From assembly GCA_021186555.1 (NCBI GenBank), contig JAJKFL010000005.1:22508635-22572634 (forward strand): 64,000 bases of DNA, written 5' to 3'. Each line of letters starts with the position of its first letter. The stretch's first letter is position 1. This document shows positions 33,215 to 43,789 of the stretch, one piece after another. The notes below the pieces were generated by a model. The model saw only the letters and a list, made by a program, of their open reading frames with translations, made no database searches and had not been told where the DNA came from. Made by a program: the position numbers and the translations under genes. The stretch comes from Reticulitermes speratus. Its lineage: Eukaryota; Arthropoda; Insecta; Blattodea; Rhinotermitidae.

Positions 33215-35834
33215 AACAAAATGTTATTTCGTCTTGTACAAAAACTTACTAGAGTTAAACATTTTCGACAATACAGTTTTTGAATATAATTTGCTTCAGT
33301 TAGATTTCACTGTAGTTACAGGATTCTGTAAATAAGCTGAAATATATTCTTTTCATTTGCAAATGGCATTCTAGGTCTTCACATCCACTGAGTTCCTGTG
33401 AATGTTTACGAGTGACATGCATTTAGTTAACAAACATTGTTTAGAAAACTGGCGTATGTATTGTTTTGGCTTCCGGAATATTTGCGACAGTTGGAGAATT
33501 TTTAGTGTAGCGGCCCTTAGAAATGCCTAGCACAGACAAAAGTGAACAGACCTTTTGAACTGTTCCATGTGGCAGCATATATAAGTCTGCACCTGTAAGA
33601 TACGTTTTGCTATTGACTCTGTGTGTATGTCTGTGTGTTATGCCAGGATGTGGGTCATCTTTCATAGTTAAGAAAAAGATAAAAGATGGCAGCAATAATT
33701 GACATTTAGGGGTAGGTTCTCGTGATTCAATAGGCCATGCAGCATCAACCTTTGTTGTAAAATGCTATGTAGCGTGCATATTAAGCAAAGTAGTGATTTG
33801 AGATTATTATTCGAGGGATATAATGTATAACAGCGGACTTTCTGAAGGCTAATTTGTGGAAATCATAGTCATAGACGGAAATTATAAGCAGTTTCCCTTT
33901 TGTGATTAACGAAAATTTCACTAGTACTAAAATGCCGTTTATTGTCTGCAGGCACATTGCATCAAATGAGGTAGTGGTGTAAAGTTGTGGGTGTGTTTAC
34001 GTGTGCATGTGTTCATGTTACTCTTCATGGCTTCCCTTACAGTTATGAGACTGCAAGTTTTATGTATTTTCCCCTCCTGCATGCTTGCTGCGTGTCTCTC
34101 CCACGTTATATTTCTTAGTTTTATCCTGTTATTAATATTTAAAGCGTAGGACTCACCAATTATAGAAGTTGTGTGCACTCTTCTCTGTTCTCTCCTTATT
34201 TTCCGCTAAATACTTGTGCACTCTTTAGTAATATAGCCTCCAGTGTGTCAGCGTTGCCATGTCGATGAGTCTAGAGACTGTGATACTATTTAATATGACG
34301 TCACATAATTTGTTAAATGGTTACCAGTCTTTCAGAGGTATCTGCTGCTGCATTATTAACGAGAGATAAATTTTACCAACAATTTGACACTCACAGCCGG
34401 TAGAACCTGAAGTGTCGCAGAAGTGTGTATTTTTGTATTATCGTTTTTTTTAGTATTCATTGCAGCAGCACGTGGTAGTATTTCTGACTCAGGAAAAGGA
34501 TTAGCTGTTTACAGGTACGCCATAATGCGAAAACAGAGAATTATGCTTGCCTTCCATTTCTCTTCCTTCCTTTCTCGAATACTCCACAACCTGATTTCAC
34601 CAGGACAACAGGCCAGAGCCAGCTGTTCCCACCATGCAAACTTGCAGCGATTGTCTCTCATGTTCTGCTGCTGCTATTCAGCTCAGCACACCCGTTTTAA
34701 ATTCCTTTGTTTCCATATTCTCTTCAATAAGAGCAGAATATTAAAATACACCATTGGATGTGCGTGTGCTTTTATAGTACTAGAAACGTTTCTTTCATCA
34801 TATTAGAACAGTGTGTTTCAGCAGTACTGTCACAGACTGTTTTAATGATCAGTAAACAAGAACTTTCATACCTTTCGAATATTCTGGGTTCTTACGCCGT
34901 GTCGACTTATAAATGCCTACATTACAAAGGATCATCTGTAACTGTGTATGCAGCAGTCGAACCGTCGGAACATCCCAGAAGACTTGAATCATTATTAGCA
35001 CCTGCAGTAAGAACCTCAAATCTTCCACTTTTCTTAAAATATTTCTATATAGGAGCTAATCAGAACTGTAAATTAATAACTGTACTTTAACGATCTATTT
35101 TCTTATTAATTTCTAATAATGTAAACACCAATACGTTAAATTTGAAACATATAATTTCTGAGTGTGCCATCCTTGTAGTCTTTGTAATTATTGACATGCA
35201 GCAAATGTATGTAATCGCTAATTAAACTAAAAATACCGTTGAAAATGAACGTACACCTTTCGTAAAATAAATTACTTAGAAAAGTAACCTAATATAACTG
35301 CCCTGAGATAAATACTAGGACTACGTGTAAGAAATTACCTGACGTATTTACGTCTTTCACGGCTTTTCTTACATTCCTTCGTCGTTTTAATTTACCCTGA
35401 AAAAATGTGGTGTCGTATATGTTGTAGGATTTAGAATGCATTTAATTCCCTCGCAGTTATTTCGTTTCCAATACGCTCAGTCTTCCTGTAACAAGTGAAA
35501 GTCCTCAGAAGCTTTATTTCTTGAAACTTCAAGCGCGTTTTGTTGTATTTTAGTCGAGCACTGCAATTACTTAATGACGTGGCTACTGTCGTTACTTCGT
35601 CAAAGTGTAAAGGAGCCACTTTTATTCCCTTTCCATAGAGGAATTATCTTAATTAGGCACTTATACTAATTTTGGTAGAAAAAATTAAAACGCATCCGGT
35701 TATGGCGTTTAAGTTCGTTATTTGTGTGAATTATTATTTCGCGACCTAATATGTTTGAATCGTATTTAGGGATATTTAATGCCCTTTTATTTTAAGACAT
35801 GTATATGCGTATAGCCTTGTATGTCATTAGTATG
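33215..35834. other. unique sequence, no gene seen
   Basis: About 2.6 kb. The 127-residue frame at 34423-34806 and the 110-residue frame at 34758-35090 show no recognisable domain or bounding splice signals that I trust. Confidence 0.4.
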
Positions 35835-36010
35835 GACCACGTGACTTCGTAACGGGCAGCAATACCAGAGGATTGGGATTCGATTCCTGGTGGAGACGTA
35901 GATATTGCTCTTCATCACCGCACGTAGACCGGCTCTGGGGCCCATCAAGCCCCCTATCCAATCTGTGATGGGGGTTCTTCCTCCGGGTTCATGAACATGA
36001 TCAAGTGACC
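35835..36010 (+). mobile_element. SINE-3, head and body part
   Basis: The B box is GGATTCGATTCC at 35876-35887. It is followed by GGCTCTGGGGCCCATCAAGC and ATCCAATCTGTGATGGGGGT, which match GTCTGGAGCCCACCCAGC and GAATGGGTACAGGGGT of the copy at 4349. The copy lacks the 3' half. Confidence 0.6.
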
Positions 36011-36949
36011 AAACATCTGTCTTTTTGGCCAAAGTTGAAAAATACTGGCGGTATAGCTGTACGTGAGAACCAAGGCATCTATTTTTCTGTAGTGACAATT
36101 CCTTGATCTTTATTCTTGGGAAGTATTTTCTTTTAGATTGAAACTGAACTTTTAGAGTTTATCTAGACTTTAATCCATGACAACTACATTGACAAAAATG
36201 ATAAAGATGTAAATATTTTTTGCCTACAACTGGACCGATCCGTCTTTCAGATTTCATTGACTTATTCAATCTTAGCAAGCCTTGATTTTTAAGTCCTTCC
36301 AAGCATTTCGTGCTGACTGAAATCGATGAGGATATAACTTCGTTCTTTTTCACAATTGTTTATCGACTATCAGATCTAGTGTGAGAGATACAAACGAGAC
36401 GAGAATGAAGAATCCTCTAGGATTTAACCCGCGTGGTTCATGCTTTGTGCGTGCAGAGAGAGGGTGGAAAAGACGGTTGGCGTGGGTGAGTGATGAGTGG
36501 GGATGTAGTGCGTTTTAAGTGCTCCTTTGTGATGCTTAGTAGAGTCGGCCAACAGGCAAAGCCATAGTACTAATAAAAGTCCCTCGTACATCGTTGCCAG
36601 CATCACCTTCTCTTTCCCAGCAAGCAACTTGAATTAATCTATGTACTCTGTATATAGACCTCTCTCCACCAAAAGAATAAGTTCAGAACTGCAACGTTGC
36701 TCAGAAACATGAATGTAGAGACAAAAATTATATTGTGTCTAACATCCACTGAACTAAAAGCTATTGTACCAATATATTTATAAACATTATTATCAAGTTA
36801 CCAGACCACACTTGGAGAGGGTTCTTAACTGTCCCTCTTTGCCAGAGCAAAGATCAAAATCACAAAAGAAACCATAAATATTTCTTAGGAGTGTAATTCA
36901 TATATTTATTCTCAACTTATTGTACTAGCTAACATATACGAGATTATTA
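36010..36949. other. unique sequence, no feature seen
   Basis: No coding match or repeat recognised. Confidence 0.4.
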
Positions 36950-37000
36950 TTCAGACATGTTTCGGCTGTTGAAGATAGTCATCCTCAGGCTGTACTTTTC
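36950..37000 (-). mobile_element. Penelope-type ribozyme-like repeat, single
   Basis: The minus strand reads CTGAGGATGACTATCTTCAA, CAGCC, GAAACATGTC. Core blocks CTGANGA and GAAAC and the cleavage-site C are kept. Stem II (GACT/AGCC) has one mismatch and no stem I partner is obvious. Confidence 0.5.
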
Positions 37001-37299
37001 ACAAAAAAAAATATAGGCGTTTGAACATAACGTCATCATTGGTAAATGGTAAGCGGTAATATAAAGCAATTTAATTATAATATCAGAATGTTGTATTATT
37101 AAATAAAAAGGTTAGAAACTATTATGCAGGATTTATAATAGTACAGATTGTGTATAGTTTCCATCCAAACATTTAGAAGGAGTAAAATGTTCTTCACGTC
37201 TAGTTGAATGATAAATCCTTTATATCACCAATGATGTATCCTGGTTGAACTGGTCTGTCCTCGATTATGTATTGCATGTCTGTTACACGGAAATGTGTA

Positions 37300-37655
37300 A
37301 TATCAAGTGTTACTTCAACTACTGCACAAAGCAATTTATACGCTGCCACATGTTTCGGCTACGTATTATAGCCATCGTCAGGGAGCCACAATATTACAAA
37401 GACATAAGCAGCGTATTGTACTTCGGAAAATGGTTAATGTAATTTGCTTTTTACAATAATTTATCTGTGTACATTATCCTTAAAATTATTCAGATTAAAA
37501 TACGTGTAAAGTATTAAAACATGAAATGTTAAAATATAAAAGGCTGTCTTTGTAATACCGTAGCTCTCTGATGATGGCTACAGCATTTATCCGAAAACAT
37601 GTAGGGGCGTAAAAATTGCTTTGTGCAGTAGTTGGAAGTAAGAATTGTATGTGCA
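37300..37655. mobile_element. foldback element with two opposed hammerhead-like motifs
   Basis: The left arm (about 37300-37420) and right arm (about 37545-37655) pair through ACTACTGCACAAAGCAATTT, TACGC, ACATGTTTTCGG-type and GTATTACAAAGACA blocks. The left motif (minus strand) reads CTGACGATGGCTATAATACG, TAGCC, GAAACATGTGG. The right motif (plus) reads CTGATGATGGCTACAGCATT, TATCC, GAAAACATGTAGGGGC, with AGCTCT before it pairing with GGGGC. Internal sequence is AT-rich and non-coding. Confidence 0.65.
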
Positions 37656-38014
37656 AGGTAACTGCACGGAATGTGATGAACATTAAGTGTAATATAAAAT
37701 TTCTTAGGACATTCTCAGTTAAAATTCTTGTTATTTATACAAAACAATAATAGATTAAGCTTCAAGCTCTGTTTTCTACCATGCAGCGTAGATCGTATAG
37801 TTCCCTGAATGTCAACAGGCACACTACTCTTATGGACAGTTTAAACGTCGTTTTGCGTTTATTTGTGGAAGCTAAAATTAAAAAAAACGTTAAAGAATGT
37901 TTAGAAATTTATGGTTGAAATTATGAAAAGTAACTTTTGTTTAGCCAATGTCCATGCTACTCCACTCGTACTAGATTTGTTTCACGGTGGTGTCAACATT
38001 ACGGTATTTTGGCG

Positions 38015-38095
38015 TATGACGCCGTATAGTTTGATTTCAACCTTTAGGGGCAACCTGCTGCCTCTATTTTAGGGTGTAGTACCAAACTACACGAC
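38015..38095 (-). mobile_element. Penelope-type ribozyme-like repeat, hairpin form
   Basis: The minus strand reads ATAGAGGCAGCAGGTTGCCC, CTAAAGGTTGAAATCAAACT, ATACGGCGTCATACGCC. TAGAGGCA and TGCCCCTA form stem II. The outer blocks GACGCCGTATAGTTTGAT and its near complement also pair, so the whole 66-base unit can fold as one hairpin. Core bases are decayed. Confidence 0.5.
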
Positions 38096-38461
38096 GTCAC
38101 ATTTAAGAGGACCATAACTGTGCCAATACATTGCACTCGCCTTGGTTTATACGCATGATAATTAAATATTACAGAGTGCAGATTACGAAGTTTTTAATTA
38201 TGTTGCAAAATTCCTCTGCGACTGAATTTTTTTAAATCCTTAGGGAAATTATTATTATTCCTGATCAACTTCCATTCTTATTCGACACTATGATAAAACT
38301 GTTTCGTGAATAACGCAAGAATTAGGATAAATAAGAGTCGTCTTGTTCAGTCTTTTCCAACAAAATCTGGAACAACACTTTAAAGTTTTGAGCCTAGTTG
38401 TTACTTGAGGTACCACCAGGTTTACAGAAAAAAATTTTACATTCTGCCTACAGAGGGTGTT

Positions 38462-38580
38462 GATTTATGTGTGTGGATCTCAGAACAAACAGCGATTATT
38501 TCCCTATACAGCATTAACTGATTGCTTTTTATAGCCAACAAAGAGTGTGTTTACTGCGCGGTACGAACTGAATCTTTCAA
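38462..38580 (+). repeat. dispersed repeat D1, longest copy
   Basis: The first half matches 28300-28378. The second half (GTGTGTTTACTGCGCGGTAC, GAACTGAATC) matches about 40740-40772 and, more weakly, 46960-46995 and 62140-62175. The copy links all five loci into one family. Identity unknown. Confidence 0.55.
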
Positions 38581-39124
38581 TATAATTCAGGTTAATCTGC
38601 TTTTCTAATGGGTTAATCTTTGTCTGTTAGCTTTCATCATGACGTTCCCATCTCATTAGGAACTACGTAACCTATATAGTCAAAACATTGTACTAGTATA
38701 ACAACAATTTTGTAACAAGAAGTGTCTGAAGAATGTGAATAAAGTCAAAGTCATGCCTCGTATATCTAAGAACTTTTATTTATTATCATTTTTAGTCTAA
38801 CGTGGAACTTTCTAAGCTGCTAAGCTTACGTCTCTTATGGTCTGAAGTACCAAATGTAATTCAGTATAAAAGTGGTCTTATCACACAAGCCAAAAAACCG
38901 CAAATCTCACATTCCAGGCTTTCACAAAGGAAGTTATTTTTCGCGTAACAGCTGGGAAGCTAAATGGTGCACACCTACTACACTATAAGCTAAAGCAAAT
39001 CTTAAAACCAGTCTGAATTCAAGTTTTAAAAGAAATGTGTAACTCAGTCAGTAAAGTAAATGAACACGCGAAATGACTTGAGTAAATTAAATAAATACAA
39101 TAAGTCTCAGACTGTTACAGGACA

Positions 39125-39290
39125 GATTTCCTTTTCCATCATCGCATCCACACTGGCTTTAGGGCCTAACCAGGCTCCTGTACATTGGGTAACGGTAGCT
39201 GCTTCCCAGGATTTAAAGCGGTCGGGGCATGAAGCTGATCACTCACCTTCAGCCAATTCCGAGCTTAAGAATGGGTGAAAGTGTGCCCTT
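39125..39290 (+). mobile_element. SINE-3 body fragment
   Basis: CCAGGCTCCTGTACATTGGG, GATTTAAAGCGGTCGGGGC and ACTCACCTTCAGCCAATTCC follow the order of the SINE-3 body at 4470-4600. Head and tail are absent. Confidence 0.55.
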
Positions 39291-39451
39291 GTTCTCTTAT
39301 GTATCTCTATGACACGGTAACTAATAACCTTTAGCACTCAGTGGTTACTGTACTGAGCGCCAAGTTTGACACTAAACACTCCGAATTATACCCGTACAGT
39401 CAATTTTTGTTCCATATGATTTAAAAAAAAAACTCTTATTTGACTGTACAG

Positions 39452-40291
39452 CAGTGGTTCCCAAAGTGTGCTCCGCGGATTCTAGTTTCCTCTACAGCAG
39501 TGTTCCCCAAAGTGTGCTCCGCGGATTCTAGTTTCCTCTACAGCAGTGGTTTCCAAAGTGTGCTCCTAGTTTCCTATACAGCAGTGTTTCCCAAAGTGTG
39601 CTCCGCGGATTCTAGTTTCCTCTACAGCAGTGGTTTCCAAAGTGTGCTCCTAGTTTCCTATACAGTAGTGTTTCCCAAAGTGTGCTCCGCGGATTCTAAT
39701 TTCCTCTACAGCAGTGGTTCCCAAAGTGTACTCCTAGTTTCCTATACAGCAGTGTTTCCCAAAGTGTGCTCCGCGGATTTTAGTTTTCTCTATAGCAGTG
39801 GTTCCCAAAGTGTGCTCCTAGTTTCCTATACAGCAGTGTTTCCCAAAGTGTGCTCCGCGGATTCTAGTTTCCTCTACAGCAGTTTTTCCCAAAGTGTGCT
39901 CCTAGTTTCCTCTACAGCAGTGGTTCCCAAAGTGTGCTCCTAGTTTCCTATACAGCAGTGTTTCCCAAAGTGTGCTCCGCGGATTCTAGTTTTCTCTATA
40001 GCAGTGGTTCCCAAAGTGTGCTCCTAGTTTCCTATACAGCAGTGTTTCCCAAAGTGTGCTCCGCGGATTCTAGTTTTCTCTATAGCAGTGGTTCCCAAAG
40101 TGTGCTCCTAGTTTCCTATACAGCAGTGTTTCCCAAAGTGTGCTCCGCGGATTCTAGTTTCCTCTACAGCAGTTTTTCCCAAAGTGTGCTCCTAGTTTCC
40201 TATACAGCAGTGTTTCCCAAAGTGTGCTCCGCGGATTCTAGTTTCCTCTACAGCAGTTTTTCCCAAAGTGTGCTCCTAGTTTCCTCTACAG
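39452..40291. repeat. tandem array of a hAT-like terminus, 20 units
   Basis: Each unit begins CAGTGGTTCCCAAAGTGTGC (or CAGTGTTTCCC), which is the left end of the hAT-like element that follows directly. Each unit ends CTAGTTTCCTCTACAG or CTAGTTTCCTATACAG. Ten units have 46 bases and ten have 38, lacking the CGCGGATT segment; 10 x 46 + 10 x 38 gives exactly the 840 bases observed. After the first two units they mostly alternate, giving an 84-base higher-order period. Because 84 is divisible by 3, long frames at 39440-39943 and 39934-40338 arise; they are not genes. The end of each unit resembles the element's target duplication. Confidence 0.93.
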
Positions 40292-40700
40292 CAGTGGTTC
40301 CCAAAGTGTGCTCCGCAGATTCCAGCGGATTTCTGTGATGGCTACTTTGAAGTTTACTCTTTTAAATTAAAGGAATAATGTTTTTTAAATATAATCGCGG
40401 AAAGTCTTTAATTGGCGATGTGTGTATTTCGTATGGCCGTTAGAATATCTAATTAAGAAACCCACTGCACCCAAGAAAAAAGTGACAGTCAGTTTAATTA
40501 AGGTAAAATCATGCAATGTATTGTTACGTATGTTACTGGTATGTATTTGTTGTTATCTGAAATCAGTTGAGGCACAGTTTTTTTTTATTCCTGATACCTA
40601 TCATCCGGACACGCTACTTACCTGAGCAAGGATGTGAGGGTCCGTTGTTATTTTTCGAAGCCAAAAGGGACCTTTGAGCAAAAACGTTTGGAAAGCACTG
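40292..40700. mobile_element. hAT-type non-autonomous element with 8-bp target duplication
   Basis: The left end is CAGTGGTTCCCAAAGTGTGC followed by TCCGC. The right end, read inward, is CAGTGCTTTCCAAACGTTTT followed by TGCTCAAAGGTCCCTTTTGG. This is the usual form of hAT ends (CAGTGGTTCCCAAxxx with subterminal GGTCCGC and AGGGxCCTTTGAGCAAAAA). Flanks CTCTACAG (40284-40291) and TTCTACAG (40701-40708) match at 7 of 8, as expected for hAT 8-bp duplications. The 409-base interior has no transposase. Its left end has been iterated to form the array 39452-40291. Confidence 0.85.
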
Positions 40701-40721
40701 TTCTACAGTATTCACAGGTTA

Positions 40722-40790
40722 TCTTTACAATGGAAGCAAGCTGTGTTCTTTATGAGGTACAAACTGAATATGCCTGTGCTTAATGTAGTC
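40722..40790 (+). repeat. dispersed repeat D1, copy 3
   Basis: TTTACAATGGAAGCAAGCTG, TGTTCTTTATGAGGTACAAA and CTGAAT match D1 copies at 38520-38580 and 46948-47010. It lies just outside the hAT-like element. Confidence 0.5.
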
Positions 40791-41726
40791 TAATTTTAAT
40801 GTTAATAGTGTTAAACAGGGACAATTGTATCTCCATGTTTGGGTTTCGTTGTATAAGGAACCTGTTTTGCAACTCCCAAAATTCAACGCAAAGTGTATGA
40901 AGTTGTATTACGGTGAAAGATTCAAGCCAGCTGTTCCGGCCCGGTGAGCACGCATTGTATTTCCTTACGCTTCAGCAGTGATTACAGCACGTAGCAAAGA
41001 TGTCGGAACTAGTCAGCAGTATTCTCAATGTTGAAATCGGCAAAGTCGACTACAAACTTATTTGCAGGCTGGCTGCATAGAACGGTCAGAATAGAGTTCA
41101 TTTACTTTGTTATAAGAAACGGATAGAAAAAGAATTTCGAGTTCAAAATCTGCAAGTACTAATTCTACATGATCCTTAAAGCTTAAGGGCCTTCAATATT
41201 GCTAACATTCCTCTCGTATCAGGCGTAATTCTTAACTAATCACAGGGGCCAGGTTTTTCTGTTACAGCATGATAGCCATCTGGTCAAGAAATTCTCCTGC
41301 TTCGAACGTAGTCTTATTACAATTTTCACAAAAACCCTTCACTGCATCCTATCCTGAGACAGTTCCTTCCAGTCCACAAGTTTTCATTCATTTGTTCAGA
41401 GACCACTTTTGATGTTATTTGTGCCGAGGTCTATCAAGGATCCTCTGCCTTTCGGGGTTCCCAACTACAGTTCTGTACCCATTTCGTATTTCCTTTGTAT
41501 TTGTATTCTCTGTTCACCATATCACCCTTCTTTATTTAACGACCTAAAAAATATTAGGAGTCAGAATAATGTCTTATGGTCTAATTTGCCCGTCAGTTAT
41601 TAATTCTTCTCGAAATTAAATCATATAAGCAATGTAGTGGTAAATGTTTAAGGTTATCGGATTGGTCAGTATTAAGGTTACGCTCTTCTGGTATGTGACA
41701 CCATGTACTGTGATGCATAGGAGTCA

Positions 41727-41850
41727 TTGTTTCTGAGGAACTTCCTTCTTCGATCTTCTACCCCGAAGATGTTGGCAGTAGTGTTTTTCGACAGCTTTAT
41801 ACTTCTCTACCCAACTACATGTTACAAACCAGAAAATAGTTGTCTTAAGA
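41727..41850 (+). mobile_element. Penelope-type repeat, strongly decayed
   Basis: CCCCGAAGATGTTGGCAGTA, GTGTTTTTCGACAGC, ACTTCTCTACCCAACTACAT and ACAAACCAGAAAATAG follow the family order (GAAGAT, stem II, GAAAC, CTACxCxACTACACGGTxACA, CCAGAAGAC). It aligns over about 100 bases with 57150-57260. Confidence 0.4.
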
Positions 41851-42081
41851 AAAAAATATTATTACATCGTCTAAAATATTTATAGGGAAGGGACTGTTGA
41901 AGACTAACAGGCCTGTGTAGCCATAACGATCTAAACTGCACACTGATCGAATTATGTCTGCGCAATTTCCTATCCCGAGAGAGATTTTTGCAGTTTCCTT
42001 AATAATCTTCAGATAAATTCAGAGTTAGTACACTGAAAAAGGCTGTATTTTGCCTGATTTCAGGCTTCTGTCGCGGTATAA

Positions 42082-42262
42082 ATGAAGTCTTCGCACTTCT
42101 GGTTTGTTACGCGGCGTTATTTTGTAGATACCGACGTTTTGGGACAATATCAATCCCATTTTCAAGGGTCTCCTTGAAGATAGGACCGATAACCTGTCCC
42201 AAAACGTCGGTAACTAACTACCAAAAACGCCGCGTAAAAACCCAGAAGAGCGAAGCCCTCAG
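42082..42262. mobile_element. foldback of two Penelope-type repeats, almost no spacer
   Basis: The left arm (42082-42166) and right arm (42172-42262) pair through CTTCTGGTTTGTTACGCGGC, GTTATTTTGTAGATACCGAC, GTTTTGGGACA and CAAGG, with a spacer of about five bases. The right arm reads CTTGAAGATAGGACCGATAA, CCTGTCCCAAAACGTCGGTA, then ACGCCGCGTAAAAACCCAGA. That is the family layout with GAAAC changed to AAAAC. Confidence 0.7.
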
Positions 42263-42967
42263 GCTGAATTCTTATAATTAAATTTTAATAGTTAATGTTC
42301 TTCTTATTTGATTGAGCTTCATAATGTACACGTGTACGTTTGAAAGAGAGTGGTGAAATAATCTAATTATTCATGAATGTTAAAGACAAGCCGGTGGGTG
42401 ACTTTGTCCTCAGTGAATGTTTTAGCCGGCCGTTTAATGCATTACAAGAATCTCAATATGCAACATGCAACTTCCGCAATAACGTGTCTGTTCTTTGCCG
42501 AATTAAATGTCAGTCAACGGAGCACGTGGGATAAGAGGCAGAAGTATTCGTTGAAGGAAATGTGCCACAGATTTCAAGCAAGGATGGCAATGATTTGAGC
42601 TACTAGCATACCCAATACCAGAACCGAGTAAAACCGTCGATTCAATAAACGTCGTTTCATTCAGAAAGGACAAGAAAGGACAGATGTCGCTGCCGAAACT
42701 CCCCCTCGCGTTTCTCACAGCAGGATTTTTATGTCTGGAAAGAATTTTCCAGAACGGAAATATTTTGATCGTTACGAGTGTGCCATTCATTTTCAATAGA
42801 TTGAGAGTTTCCATATTTTACAGCCAAAGATTTATGTTAGAGTTTATCTCAATACATGAGAGACTCCATAAAGCATATTTATTAATGTGAAGATGACAGT
42901 TGTTTAGGTTGTTAAGAAACCTCCCACCTTTTATTAATTCAAAAGTGCATTTACGATTCAATAAGAA

Positions 42968-43211
42968 GAGTGGCGTAGTTAGGCTTTTGGCGCCCGGGAC
43001 GAGAAAACGCACTGGTCACCGCTAACATAAATTTTGAATTGCGATAATCACTGACGTTCCTTTTATTTGTTTCATAATTTAGAATTTCTTGAGGGCAAAA
43101 AATGATTTTTTTTGTCATTTAAACTCTTTACTTGGTCGTTCATTTTGCCACCCCTTGCAGTCTGTCGCCCGGGGGCGGCCGCCACATTCCCAGCCTCCAG
43201 CTTCGCCACTG
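42968..43211. mobile_element. hAT-type MITE with perfect 8-bp target duplication
   Basis: AATAAGAA flanks the element at 42960-42967 and 43212-43219. The left end is GAGTGGCGTAGTTAGGCTTT and the right end, inverted, is CAGTGGCGAAGCTGGAGGCT; about 12 of the first 15 positions agree, with the first C changed to G on the left. Just inside lie GGCGCCCGGG and, on the other side, CGCCCGGGGGCGG. The 244-base element has no coding sequence. The 132-residue frame at 43089-43487 runs across its end and is spurious. Confidence 0.85.
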
Positions 43212-43664
43212 AATAAGAACCCACATCTTTACCCTATCTTGTGCCAGATAAATTCAATCGATACCTTAGTCTTCTATTTATTTAAGATCTGCATTAATGT
43301 TATTTTCGCAACAACGCTTGGGATTCCCTATTTGGGTACTAACTGGGGTACCCATAATCTGTCAGTCGTAATTATTTACGCCATGGTCATAAGAGCATGT
43401 TTTATTGTCCGTGTATGCTTCGGACTATCTACGTACCGCATTGTTCGTTGTGAGCTGCATTCTGCATTGTGCAGAGGCAAAAAATAAGAGAATAAGACAT
43501 TCTTAGCCTGAAGATAATTGTTTGTTTATATTACGTCAGTATTAATATATGCCGTGAGCCGAGTGGCGCCCACAAAAGCCACGCCGTTTTCATTACAAAC
43601 GTACACATAAGTAAATTGTTATTTCAGACTAATTTTTTGAAAGCTACATTGTGTTTTCGCGGCG

Positions 43665-43785
43665 TATGACGTAATGTCACTTGTAGGTGGTTGCCAAAGC
43701 TATGGAGGGAACGTCTGCTGCCTCTGCCTACAGAGTAGAACATCTTAGGCAGTAGCTTCCTACAGAACAGTGGTAACCACCTAAT
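43665..43785 (-). mobile_element. Penelope-type repeat inside a nested hairpin
   Basis: TAGGTGGTTGCCA (43684-43696) and TGGTAACCACCTA (43771-43783) are near-perfect inverted ends. Inside them CTGCTGCCT and AGGCAGTAG pair again. The minus strand reads AGAGGCAGCAGACGTTCCCT, CCATAGCTTTGGCAACCACC, TACAAGTGACATTACGTCAT, like the repeat at 38015-38095. No clear target duplication. Confidence 0.45.
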
Positions 43786-43789
43786 TGAC

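Noticed and set aside
33058-33252. Repetitive 64-residue frame
   Set aside because: It is a translation of the 33-bp tandem repeat at 33046-33212.
39440-40338. Two long plus frames of 167 and 134 residues with regular 28-residue repeats
   Set aside because: They arise because the 84-bp double unit of the tandem array is a multiple of three. The DNA is a hAT terminus array, and no domain or start context supports a protein.
43089-43487. 132-residue plus frame
   Set aside because: It crosses the right end and target duplication of a hAT-type MITE, so it cannot be an ancestral gene frame.
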